Under the pieces are notes generated by a model that was given only the letters and a program-made list of their open reading frames with translations, did no database searches and was not told where the DNA came from. This document shows positions 15,971-23,764 of a DNA stretch of 48,146 nucleotides, piece after piece; the stretch's first letter is position 1; every line of letters begins with the position of its first letter. The translations under genes were made by a program, and so were the position numbers. This DNA comes from Pseudorhizobium xiangyangii. GTDB lineage: Bacteria; Pseudomonadota; Alphaproteobacteria; Rhizobiales; Rhizobiaceae. The DNA lies in NCBI RefSeq assembly GCF_020531965.1, contig NZ_JAJAWH010000030.1, positions 1 to 48,146 on the forward strand, given 5' to 3'.

Positions 15971-16603
15971 GTGCAGATTTTCCCCCTCGAACCCGTTATC
16001 CACGCCCTCTACCTGGTAGCGATCATCGTGGAGGCCATGACCGCTGCTATCGCAGCGGGGCGGCGCGAAATGGATTGGTTGGGCGTCTGTGTCCTGGGCA
16101 GTGTCACTGCTCTTGCAGGTGGCTCCGTCCGCGATGTGCTGCTCGATAACCATCCACTTTCTTGGGTGGAACGGCCGTATCTGCTGGGCGTGACCTGTGG
16201 CGCTGCTCTTGCCACCGTGGCGTTGGCAAGGCTGATGCCAAGGCTTCGACACTTGTTCCTGATCCTCGATGCCATCGGTCTTGCGGTCTTCACGGTTATT
16301 GGCTGTCGCATTGCCGCAAACCTTGATCTTCCCATTTCAGTCGTGGTCGCCTCAGGCGTGATAACGGGCTGCGCCGGGGGAGTGCTGAGAGATATGTTGT
16401 GTGCCGAAGTGCCGCTGTTATTCCGTGCGGAACTGTACGCGACGGTTTCAGTCGTGGCGGGTATTGCCTATGTGGGCACGATCTATGTTGGCCTTGGCGA
16501 GTCTTTCGCGCTATTGGCGGCTTTGGTCATAGGATTGGCGCTGAGGCTGACCGCGATACGGTTTCGCTGGAGCTTGCCGAAATTCACATACGTTCGTGAT
16601 TGA
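15971..16603 (+). CDS. UPF0126/TRIC-type membrane protein (YicG/YadS family)
   Basis: Inner-membrane protein of about 210 aa with two copies of a three-helix unit, as in bacterial trimeric intracellular cation (TRIC) channels. HALYLVAIIVEAMTAAIAAGRREMDWLGV and LAGGSVRDVLL in the first half, and CAGGVLRDMLCAEVPLLFRAELYA in the second, match the family's GGxxRD repeats. I chose the GTG at 15971 because E. coli YicG-type proteins begin a few residues before LYLVGI; the open frame reaches 15872, but that extension looks unlike protein. A weak CAGGA lies about 10 bases upstream. Confidence 0.85.
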   Translation: MQIFPLEPVIHALYLVAIIVEAMTAAIAAGRREMDWLGVCVLGSVTALAGGSVRDVLLDNHPLSWVERPYLLGVTCGAALATVALARLMPRLRHLFLILDAIGLAVFTVIGCRIAANLDLPISVVVASGVITGCAGGVLRDMLCAEVPLLFRAELYATVSVVAGIAYVGTIYVGLGESFALLAALVIGLALRLTAIRFRWSLPKFTYVRD

Positions 16604-16859
16604 TGTTGATGTTCACGCTAGCCGATGCCTGGGGTTATGCGCCCCACCTCGCCGTTGACTTAATCGTGGGTAAGCATACGATCACCCACATGATGACGTG
16701 CGGACCACAAGCCAGACGGGAGCCCCTGCGCCTCAAAGCAGGAGCGTGACCCGGTCGCACTAAGATGCGCCCGGGATTATCTGCCGGTTCCCAAGAAATA
16801 GCGCCTTCGGTCGACCACTTCGCTTCCGAGCCGCGCCATCTGGTCGAAAGGTCATCGAC

Positions 16860-17594
16860 ATGGTTCATTCTCCAATCGAGAGTTTTGATTTTGATCGTCC
16901 TTCCCTTGGCGATCTGGCAGCCAGCCTGCATGAGGAAGTGCGTTCGATCGCACCGCTTGTTGATGCAGTCCACATGGTCGGAATTGGCACTTCGGCTGTT
17001 GGAACGCAGGCCTGGATCGCGCTGGCCATAATTCACGCCTTTTGGCGGAACGCGAATGTCTCTCCGGATGTTACCGCAGCCGTTCTAAGCGGTTGGCCCG
17101 AGATTTCGGCATCGCTGGAAGAAGTTCTATGTTTCAGATCGGGTGCAACCGACCATGAGAGCGATCCGTTTCTTCTCTTCAGTCCTATTGCCGCCGAGTC
17201 TATCCCTGTTCCTGCCATCGATGAATATCTGGATCTCGTGCAGAACCGCTTCTTTGTCTGGAGGCGCCCAAGCATAGACCGGAGGTCTCTGGGTCAATCG
17301 CTGCTCGCTGGAACGGGGCCGGACATCGAGGAGGATTATCTTGACGCATTGCAGAAGCTGAAGGCCAAGCCTTCCTACGACCGCCTTTGGCTTGGCTACA
17401 CGGACGGACGAAGCTTTTTCCGCAACGAGAGGCGACAAGGTCCCAAGGGTCTGGAATTGGCAACGTCGGTCACTGATCTTGAACACAGTTCCTTGTCGTT
17501 CGAAGACAGCTACGCCTGCAAAATCTCGATTAATGTGTCCCTTGCCGCACGGGAGATGAAGCGTCGCGCGCTAGGGTTGGACGTGGTGTCTTGA
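16860..17594 (+). CDS. Hypothetical protein, 244 aa
   Basis: Not recognised. The product is soluble-looking, with no signal peptide, and has a hydrophobic stretch at about residues 36-62 (VDAVHMVGIGTSAVGTQAWIALAIIHAFW). The middle is acidic and proline-containing, and a late YTDGRSFFRNERR segment stands out. GAAAGG lies about 10 bases before the ATG. It is a single gene between the TRIC-type gene and the Rnk-like gene. The 16604-16859 gap before it shows only a small inverted repeat (GTGGGT 16666-16671 / ACCCAC 16684-16689). Confidence 0.7.
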   Translation: MVHSPIESFDFDRPSLGDLAASLHEEVRSIAPLVDAVHMVGIGTSAVGTQAWIALAIIHAFWRNANVSPDVTAAVLSGWPEISASLEEVLCFRSGATDHESDPFLLFSPIAAESIPVPAIDEYLDLVQNRFFVWRRPSIDRRSLGQSLLAGTGPDIEEDYLDALQKLKAKPSYDRLWLGYTDGRSFFRNERRQGPKGLELATSVTDLEHSSLSFEDSYACKISINVSLAAREMKRRALGLDVVS

Positions 17595-17927
17595 ACGGCT
17601 CCGTCCCTTTGGTGCCGCCGCTTGACAACAGCCTCCATGCGGCCATGATAGGTGACATGAAACTCCTATTGAAAAATCTCCACTCACTGAAGGCTAGCAT
17701 TATCGCGAACTAGCGGCCCCCGTCCGGAAAATGACCGGGCGAGGGGACGATATCCAGCGAACTAGTCGATAGTCCCGGCGCCGCCGAGGCCGGACTTCAG
17801 GGTAGGTACAGAGAGTTTCATGACTTTGCGCGTTGCTTCTCACATTTATGTTTGGTTCTCGAATTTCCATTTGGGTCTCGCCGATACGCTATCGCTGCGC
17901 TCGGGGAGGCTGGGCGCAGGATCGATG

Positions 17928-17959
17928 CCCCTGGTCCGGTAAAGCCACTTGACCAGGGG
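17928..17959 (+). promoter_or_regulatory. Inverted repeat in the Rnk-like gene leader
   Basis: CCCCTGGTC (17928-17936) pairs perfectly with GACCAGGGG (17951-17959) across 14 bases, 41 bases ahead of the start codon at 18001. It could be an operator or a leader hairpin. The rest of the 17595-18000 gap holds two short ORF-like runs (from about 17656 and 17820) that I do not trust, and a GC-rich imperfect hairpin near 17715-17750. Confidence 0.45.
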
Positions 17960-18000
17960 TCGTTACCCTCCTGCCAAACCCATTTGTATCGGAGAAACCG

Positions 18001-18525
18001 ATGTCCAGAGAATCCTTCTGTCAACTGACAGTTGGCGACGCCAGCGTTTTGATGTCTATGCTCGACTACTATTGTGACAAGCCGAATGCGTTCACAGTCC
18101 TTTTGCGGGAAAAGCTTAGCCACGCGGAGATCTTCTTCAAGGATGACATCCCGCCAGACGTGGTAACGCTCGATAGTCGAATCCTCTATAAAACAAACCA
18201 ACGGCCAACCGGACCGCATGTGCTCGTCAGGAGCAGCCCCGAGAAACTACCGGAGTTTGCGCTTTCAGTTCACACCATGCGGGGACTTGCCTTGCTTGGT
18301 CTGGCGCAGGGCGAAACGGTGGACTGCCGTCTGGAGGATGGAAGCCTTGAGGTACTGCAGGTCGACCGTCTGCTGTATCAGCCTGAGGCAAACGAGAGGA
18401 TGTCCAGCACGCCAGGTTCCACCGGAGCAATTGTCGATGATGCCCCACAAGTGGTCACCTTCCGGCCTCGGACAAAGCCGCTGCCAATCAACTACGACGA
18501 TGACCCCGGCCCCAGCGCGGCCTGA
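18001..18525 (+). CDS. Rnk-like nucleoside-diphosphate kinase regulator (GreA/GreB C-terminal domain)
   Basis: 174-aa cytoplasmic protein. The middle (FFKDDIPPDVVTLDSRILYKTN) and the end of the domain (LSVHTMRGLALLGLAQGETVDCRLEDG, about residues 88-115) match the GreA/GreB C-terminal FKBP-like fold in the short form found in Rnk, which binds RNA polymerase without the coiled-coil finger. In E. coli Rnk affects nucleoside-diphosphate kinase levels. The usual Rnk length is about 130-140 aa, so the C-terminal 35 residues (Pro- and Asp-rich, low complexity) are an addition. GGAG precedes the ATG. Confidence 0.82.
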   Translation: MSRESFCQLTVGDASVLMSMLDYYCDKPNAFTVLLREKLSHAEIFFKDDIPPDVVTLDSRILYKTNQRPTGPHVLVRSSPEKLPEFALSVHTMRGLALLGLAQGETVDCRLEDGSLEVLQVDRLLYQPEANERMSSTPGSTGAIVDDAPQVVTFRPRTKPLPINYDDDPGPSAA

Positions 18526-18588
18526 AAGCTAGCGCCGTCAATCGTGAGCCCCCGGCGGGCTCCGAACCAATTGCCCGAACTGGAGAAT

Positions 18589-19059
18589 ATGTTGAATCCG
18601 ATACGAGTGGCGGGCCGATGCGGCATCGCTGCGACAGAACCGCTGGCTCAGGTTGGTGCCTTGCCATGGCGCATGTCAAAGAAGGGCCTTCTGAGGATCA
18701 TGCTGATTACCTCGCGAAGCGGTAGGCAGTGGATTATTCCAAAGGGGTGGCCGATCGCTGGAAAATCCGAGGCTGAGTCCGCGGGACGGGAAGCATTGGA
18801 AGAAGCGGGGATCATCGGAGATCTTGCTCCGCGGCCTTTGGGAGATTTCCACTACTCCAAACACGGTTGCTCGGAAGAGATTCTTCGTGTGCGCGTCTTT
18901 CCACTGCGGGTGCGTGGAACGCTGGTGAGATGGCAGGAATCGAAAGAGCGGAAGCGGCGCTGGTTTTCGATAAGTGAAGCGACCAACACGGTCGCCAACA
19001 ACGAACTGGCAGCTTTAATCCAAGCCTCATCCGAGGCGGGGTTCGACAAGGCCGACTAG
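18589..19059 (+). CDS. Nudix hydrolase
   Basis: 156-aa cytoplasmic hydrolase of nucleoside diphosphates linked to another moiety. The Nudix box is GKSEAESAGREALEEAGIIG with the REALEEAG core that binds metal, preceded by WIIPKGWPIAG, which is typical of the DIPP/MutT-like subgroup acting on diphosphoinositol or dinucleoside polyphosphates. The ATG at 18589 has GGAG 6 bases upstream; an in-frame start at 18544 adds 15 residues without a ribosome site. It is probably co-transcribed with the Rnk-like gene 63 bases upstream. The substrate is unknown. Confidence 0.85.
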   Translation: MLNPIRVAGRCGIAATEPLAQVGALPWRMSKKGLLRIMLITSRSGRQWIIPKGWPIAGKSEAESAGREALEEAGIIGDLAPRPLGDFHYSKHGCSEEILRVRVFPLRVRGTLVRWQESKERKRRWFSISEATNTVANNELAALIQASSEAGFDKAD

Positions 19060-19067
19060 TCACCGAC

Positions 19068-19098
19068 GTTTGCGAGGCGGCCTTGCCGCTTCGCAAAC
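19068..19098 (+). terminator. Long hairpin after the Nudix gene
   Basis: GTTTGCGA (19068-19075) pairs with TCGCAAAC (19091-19098), and GCGGC (19077-19081) pairs with GCCGC (19085-19089); the remaining opposed bases would form a G-U pair in RNA, giving a continuous 14-bp stem with a 3-base loop. It begins 9 bases after the stop. There is no T run. The following 19099-19467 interval shows no credible gene and should hold the promoter of the GntR gene. Confidence 0.6.
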
Positions 19099-19467
19099 GC
19101 ATTCGACAACGTCTGTATTTTCCCGTCTCGCCGCTTGCCGTTCGTTCTCTGTGCGGACCCTCAATACGACGGGTCATGCGTCGACCAACCTCGGATTCCT
19201 GATCCACCGCGCCACGGCAGGACTTTAGCGACTGTATTGCCATGTATGCTGCTCCACGTGCCGCCATGCCCGTCGGCGCATGTGTGCTGATTTTTGGTCG
19301 AAGCGACGGCCAATGCTTCCTGGCGGTTGTTTAATGGCTCGAAGTCCACCGAGTTGGCAAATGTGGTTCCAGCAGCGATGTGCTCATAATCTAGGCGATC
19401 CGTTGGGGTGCTTAAAAAACATCTTGACGCTTTCACCGAAATATTCTCCAATCGAACCAATAGAAGA

Positions 19468-20265
19468 ATGGTTCGCAAAATGGCACGGTCAACTGAGTTA
19501 GAGCCTAAGGACAACTCAAATTACGCCCTGGAAAAACTGCGCGAGCTCATTCGAACGGGGCAGCTCGCAAGCGGCGGGCGATTGCCAACCGAGCGCGCTT
19601 TTGCAGAGACCCTTAATGTCGGCCGCCGTTCAGTTCGTCGTGCCCTGGAAGTGCTCGAGTCCGAAGGTCTGATCTGGCGTCGCCAAGGTGCCGGGACCTT
19701 TGTTGGCGAGAAGCCGGATGGCTGGACCAATCATGTCGATGCGCTTGTCGCCGGCACCGACATCATGGAAATCATGGAGGTGCGTCTGCGCATCGAGCCG
19801 CAACTGGCGCAGCTCGCCGCCATGCGTGCAAAACCTGCCGAAATCGAGCGCATGCGGGCGCTGGCTGAAAAGATCGGTCAGAGCACGGACGCCGATGCCA
19901 AGGAACTGTGGGACGGGGCGCTTCATCGCCAGATTGCCCAGAGCGCCGGCAACCAGCTTTTCCTGTCGATCTTCGATGTCGTCAATCGCATCCGCCAAGA
20001 TGATGCCTGGCAGTTGATCCGCGAGCGCGCCCGTCGTGCCGGAAAGAACGAAAAGGCTTCCTACCTGCAGCACCTGTCTATCGTTGATGCCATTGGGGCG
20101 CGTGATCCGGGCAAGGCGGGTGAGGCGATGCGCCAGCATCTGCTGATGCATCAGGAGCGGCTGATCCGCGCCACTTCTCTCGACGATGCGGGCCTGACGG
20201 ATGAGGAAATCGAAGGTCTCGCGATCGTGGATGAGGAGGACAGCCAGCTCAGCGCGGCCTCCTGA
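19468..20265 (+). CDS. GntR-family (FadR subfamily) transcriptional regulator
   Basis: 265-aa DNA-binding protein. The N-terminal winged helix-turn-helix has the GntR motif RLPTERAFAETLNVGRRSVRRALEVLESEGLIWRRQGAGTFVG. The C-terminal FCD-type helical domain (from DIMEIMEVRLRIEPQLAQLAAMRA) contains the Asp/His residues that usually bind a metal and a small organic acid. It lies directly upstream of the peptide-ABC/GGT operon on the same strand and is probably its local regulator. The start is uncertain: ATG at 19468 (AGAAG close by), ATG at 19480, or a GTG at 19408 that adds 20 residues. Confidence 0.88.
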   Translation: MVRKMARSTELEPKDNSNYALEKLRELIRTGQLASGGRLPTERAFAETLNVGRRSVRRALEVLESEGLIWRRQGAGTFVGEKPDGWTNHVDALVAGTDIMEIMEVRLRIEPQLAQLAAMRAKPAEIERMRALAEKIGQSTDADAKELWDGALHRQIAQSAGNQLFLSIFDVVNRIRQDDAWQLIRERARRAGKNEKASYLQHLSIVDAIGARDPGKAGEAMRQHLLMHQERLIRATSLDDAGLTDEEIEGLAIVDEEDSQLSAAS

Positions 20266-20352
20266 GACATCTGGAATACCTGCCGTTCCTTCGCGGGCGG
20301 CCAACAAGAACAATGCCAAAACAGAGAAAAATCAGACCAGAGGATCGAACAG

Positions 20353-21858
20353 ATGAAAATTGCCAGCCTGACATCTGCGCTGCTTGCCGGCGCCTTCCTT
20401 GCCTTCCCGGCCATGTCCGCCGAACTGCGGATCGGCCTCAATGACGATGCAGACGTTCTCGACCCGGCGCAGTCGCGCACCTTCGTCGGGCGTCTCGTCT
20501 ATACGGCGATGTGCGACAAGCTTGTCGACATCTCGCAGGAGATGAAGATCGTCCCGCAGTTGGCTACCGAGTGGGCATGGTCTGAAGGCGGTAACGTGCT
20601 GACCATGAAGATCCGCGACGGCGTGAAATTCCACGATGGCGAGGTTCTCGATGCCGCCGCCGTGGTTGCCACCATAGAACGCAACATGACCCTGCCGGAA
20701 TCGCGCCGCAAGAGCGAACTCGCCTCTGTCGCCAAGGTGGAAGCGAGCGGCCCGCTGGAAGTGAAGTTTACGCTGAAGTCTCCGGACGTCACGCTTCTGG
20801 CCCAGCTTTCCGACCGCGCCGGCATGATCGTGTCGCCGAAGGCTGCCAAGGAACTCGGCGCCAATTTCGGATCCAAGCCGGTCTGCGCCGGTCCGTTCAA
20901 GTTCGTCGAGCGTATCCAGCAGGACCGTATCGTGCTGGAGAAGTTCGCCGACTATTGGGACAAGGACAAGATCCTCGTCGACAAGATTACCTACCTTCCG
21001 ATCCCGGATACGACCGTGAAGCTGGCCAACCTGCGTTCGGGTGACCTCGATATCGCCGAGCGTATCTCGGCATCCGATGCCGAGTCCGTGAAGAACGACC
21101 CGAACCTCACCTACGCCGACGTCATCGGACCCGGCTACATGGCCATGTATGCCAACGTCGCCAACGGCGAGCGCGCGGACAACCCGCTCGGCAAGGACAA
21201 GCGTCTTCGTCAGGCGTTTTCGCTGGCGATCGATCGCGAGGCCATTAGCCAGATCGTCTACGAAGGCACGGCCATGGCAGGCAATCAGCCGTTCCCGCCC
21301 AGCAGCCCGTGGTTCAACAAGGACCTAGCCGTACCGGCGCGTGACATCGAAAAGGCCAAGCAGCTGATGAAGGAAGCGGGCTACGAAACGCTCGACATCG
21401 AGCTGCAGCACGCCAACAACACCACCCAGACGCAGATGATGCAGGTCATCCAGTCGATGGTGGCCGAAGCCGGCTTCAACGTCAGCCTGAAGGCGACCGA
21501 GTTTGCCACGCTGCTGTCGGAACAGACCGCCGGTAACTATCAGCTCAGCCGTTCCGACTGGTCCGGCCGCATCGACCCGGATGGTAACCTTCATCAGTTC
21601 GTCACCTGCAAGGGTGGCATCAACGACGTGAAGTATTGCAACCCGGAAGTCGACAAGCTCCTGGACGAAGCCCGCACTTCGCCGGACGATGCCGTGCGCA
21701 AGGAGAAGTATGACGCCGCCAGCGTCATACTCGCTGACGACATGCCGATCATCTACCTCGGCCACCAGCCCTACGCCTACGCCATCTCCAACAAGGTCGA
21801 GGGTTTTGAGCCGTCGCCGGATGGCATGATGCGTCTCTTGGGTGTCTCCAAGAAGTAA
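20353..21858 (+). CDS. Peptide/glutathione-type ABC substrate-binding protein (SBP_bac_5)
   Basis: Periplasmic binding protein, 501 aa, cluster C (DppA/OppA/GsiB) type. The signal peptide MKIASLTSALLAGAFLAFPAMSA is followed by LRIGLNDDADVLDPAQSRTFVGR, and EWAWSEGGNVLTMKIRDGVKFHDGE contains the family's central motif. It delivers peptides or related ligands to the two permeases downstream. The cytoplasmic gamma-glutamyltranspeptidase encoded in the operon suggests gamma-glutamyl peptides such as glutathione (inference). A strong hairpin follows the gene at 21874-21900. Confidence 0.92.
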   Translation: MKIASLTSALLAGAFLAFPAMSAELRIGLNDDADVLDPAQSRTFVGRLVYTAMCDKLVDISQEMKIVPQLATEWAWSEGGNVLTMKIRDGVKFHDGEVLDAAAVVATIERNMTLPESRRKSELASVAKVEASGPLEVKFTLKSPDVTLLAQLSDRAGMIVSPKAAKELGANFGSKPVCAGPFKFVERIQQDRIVLEKFADYWDKDKILVDKITYLPIPDTTVKLANLRSGDLDIAERISASDAESVKNDPNLTYADVIGPGYMAMYANVANGERADNPLGKDKRLRQAFSLAIDREAISQIVYEGTAMAGNQPFPPSSPWFNKDLAVPARDIEKAKQLMKEAGYETLDIELQHANNTTQTQMMQVIQSMVAEAGFNVSLKATEFATLLSEQTAGNYQLSRSDWSGRIDPDGNLHQFVTCKGGINDVKYCNPEVDKLLDEARTSPDDAVRKEKYDAASVILADDMPIIYLGHQPYAYAISNKVEGFEPSPDGMMRLLGVSKK

Positions 21859-21873
21859 TTTCACCTCAAGACA

Positions 21874-21900
21874 GCCGCGCGGGACAAAATTCCGCGCGGC
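21874..21900 (+). terminator. Hairpin between binding-protein and permease genes
   Basis: GCCGCGCGG (21874-21882) pairs perfectly with CCGCGCGGC (21892-21900) around a 9-base loop. It has no T tract. Located just after the binding-protein gene, it would protect that mRNA or reduce read-through so that the binding protein exceeds the permeases. Confidence 0.6.
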
Positions 21901-21926
21901 CTCCTGCAAATCAAGAGGGCGATGTC

Positions 21927-22874
21927 ATGCCTGTCTATATCGGCAAGCGGCTGCTGGTCGCGATCCCGACGCTGTTGATCATCTCGATCTTCGTGTTCTC
22001 GCTGCAGAAACTTCTGCCCGGCGATCCGATCCTGGCCATGGCCGGTGAAGAACGGGACCCCGCGACGATCGCGTTCCTGCGCGAAAAGTACCACCTCAAT
22101 GATCCAGTCATCGTCCAGTATTTCTCCTGGATCGGCGGCATTCTCGTCGGTGATTTTGGCATCTCCCTGCGAACCAACCAGCCGGTCCTCGAACTGATCG
22201 GCCAGAAGCTTCCGGTGACGATCCAGCTCGCTGTCATGTCGATGATACTAGCCTTGCTGATCGGCATTCCGGCCGGCATCCTGGCGGCCGTCTACAAGAA
22301 CCGCGCGTGGGACTACATCGCTAACATCGTGGCTTTGTCAGGCCTTTCCGTGCCGAATTTCTGGCTCGGGATCATGCTGATCCTGCTGGTGTCGGTCAAT
22401 CTCGGCTGGCTGCCGGCCTCCGGCTACGAATCGATCTTCGTCGATCCCGTGCGCTCGATCAAAACCATGATCATGCCGGCCTTCGTGCTGTCGACGGCGC
22501 TTGCCGCCCAGTTGATGCGCCATACCCGTTCGGCCATGCTCGGCGTGCTCAGCTCCGACTACATTCGCACTGCCCGCGCCAAGGGATTGTCGCCGCGTGA
22601 AATCATCTTGAGCCATACGTTCCGAAACGCGCTGCTGCCGATCGTCACCCTGTCGGCGTTGCTGTTCGGCGAACTGCTGGCCGGCGCTGTGCTGACCGAA
22701 CAGATATTCACCATCCCCGGTTTCGGCAAGCTGACCGTCGATGCCGTCTTCACCCGCGATTATGCCGTTGTTCAGGGCATTGTAATGTGCACGGCCATCG
22801 GCTTCATCCTGATGAACCTGATTGCGGATGTGCTCTACGTTCTCCTCAATCCGCGCCTGAGGGCAACGCTATGA
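21927..22874 (+). CDS. Peptide-type ABC permease (DppB/GsiC family)
   Basis: Inner-membrane permease of 315 aa. The N-terminal IGKRLLVAIPTLLIISIFVFSLQKLLPGDP is the characteristic DppB opening, and the EAA loop is seen as YIRTARAKGLSPREIILSHTFRNALLPIV near residue 212. The stop overlaps the start of the second permease (ATGA at 22871-22874). GAGGG lies before the ATG. Confidence 0.93.
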   Translation: MPVYIGKRLLVAIPTLLIISIFVFSLQKLLPGDPILAMAGEERDPATIAFLREKYHLNDPVIVQYFSWIGGILVGDFGISLRTNQPVLELIGQKLPVTIQLAVMSMILALLIGIPAGILAAVYKNRAWDYIANIVALSGLSVPNFWLGIMLILLVSVNLGWLPASGYESIFVDPVRSIKTMIMPAFVLSTALAAQLMRHTRSAMLGVLSSDYIRTARAKGLSPREIILSHTFRNALLPIVTLSALLFGELLAGAVLTEQIFTIPGFGKLTVDAVFTRDYAVVQGIVMCTAIGFILMNLIADVLYVLLNPRLRATL

Positions 22875-23746
22875 CGGTGATCGAACAGACTGCCCCCACG
22901 ATCGCCAAATCCCGCGAAAAGAGCCGGGCCTGGCGCAAGATGTGCGCCAACCGTGGCTCCATCGTCGGCATGGTCATCATCCTGTTCTTCGCCATTCTGG
23001 CAATTGCCGCGCCGATCCTGCCTATCCCCGATCCGGTTGCCACCAGCTGGTCTGCGATCCGCAAGGCGCCGTCTGCGGCCCATTGGATGGGCACTGACGA
23101 CCTGGGTCGCGACATTCTTTCGCGCATGATCTGGGGGGCGCGCGCTTCGCTGATGGCCGGCGTCATCTCGGTGGCTATCGCTGTGGCGATCGGCGTGCCG
23201 TTCGGCCTGCTCTCCGGTTATTTCGGCGGCTGGGTCGACCAGGTCATCCAGCGCGTTACCGAAGCGCTGCTCGCCATGCCCTTCCTGATCACCGCGATCG
23301 CGCTCGCGGCCTTCCTCGGTCCGAGCCTCACCAATGCGATGATCGCCATCGGGCTTTCGGCGATGCCGATCTTCGTGCGGTTGACCCGTGGACAGGTGCT
23401 GGCGGTGAAGACGGAGGATTATGTCGAGGGTGCCCGTTCGGTTGGCCTCGGCCATGTCGACATCATGACCCGCTACATCCTTCCCAACGTGTTTGCACCG
23501 ATCATCGTGCAGGCAACGCTGACGGTGGCGACCGCGATCATCGCCGAGGCGAGCCTGTCCTTCCTCGGTCTCGGGCAGCAGGCGCCGGCACCAAGCTGGG
23601 GCTCGATGCTCAACGTTGCCAAGAACTTTTTGAGCCAGGCGCCATGGATGGCGATGTGGCCGGGTGCGGCCATCTTCCTAGTGGTCATCGGTTTCAATCT
23701 TCTCGGCGATGGCCTGCGCGATGCGCTCGACCCCCGCGAAAACTAA
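22871..23746 (+). CDS. Peptide-type ABC permease (DppC/GsiD family)
   Basis: Second inner-membrane permease, 291 aa. AAHWMGTDDLGRDILSRMIWGARASL (about residues 70-95) is the DppC signature, and the EAA loop is YVEGARSVGLGHVDIMTRYILPNVFAPIIV. The ATG at 22871 is within the stop of the upstream permease gene. The frame is open further upstream to 22787, but that part lies inside the upstream gene. It pairs with the DppB-like subunit. Confidence 0.93.
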   Translation: MTVIEQTAPTIAKSREKSRAWRKMCANRGSIVGMVIILFFAILAIAAPILPIPDPVATSWSAIRKAPSAAHWMGTDDLGRDILSRMIWGARASLMAGVISVAIAVAIGVPFGLLSGYFGGWVDQVIQRVTEALLAMPFLITAIALAAFLGPSLTNAMIAIGLSAMPIFVRLTRGQVLAVKTEDYVEGARSVGLGHVDIMTRYILPNVFAPIIVQATLTVATAIIAEASLSFLGLGQQAPAPSWGSMLNVAKNFLSQAPWMAMWPGAAIFLVVIGFNLLGDGLRDALDPREN

Positions 23747-23764
23747 GTTTCAAGGAATGTCAGC

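Noticed and set aside
17656-17942. Two short ORFs (18 and 40 codons) in the gap before the Rnk-like gene
   Set aside because: Length and composition are within chance expectation and neither has independent support.
19161-19514. Minus-strand 117-codon frame upstream of the GntR gene
   Set aside because: No ribosome site, no family resemblance, and it overlaps the start of the regulator gene.
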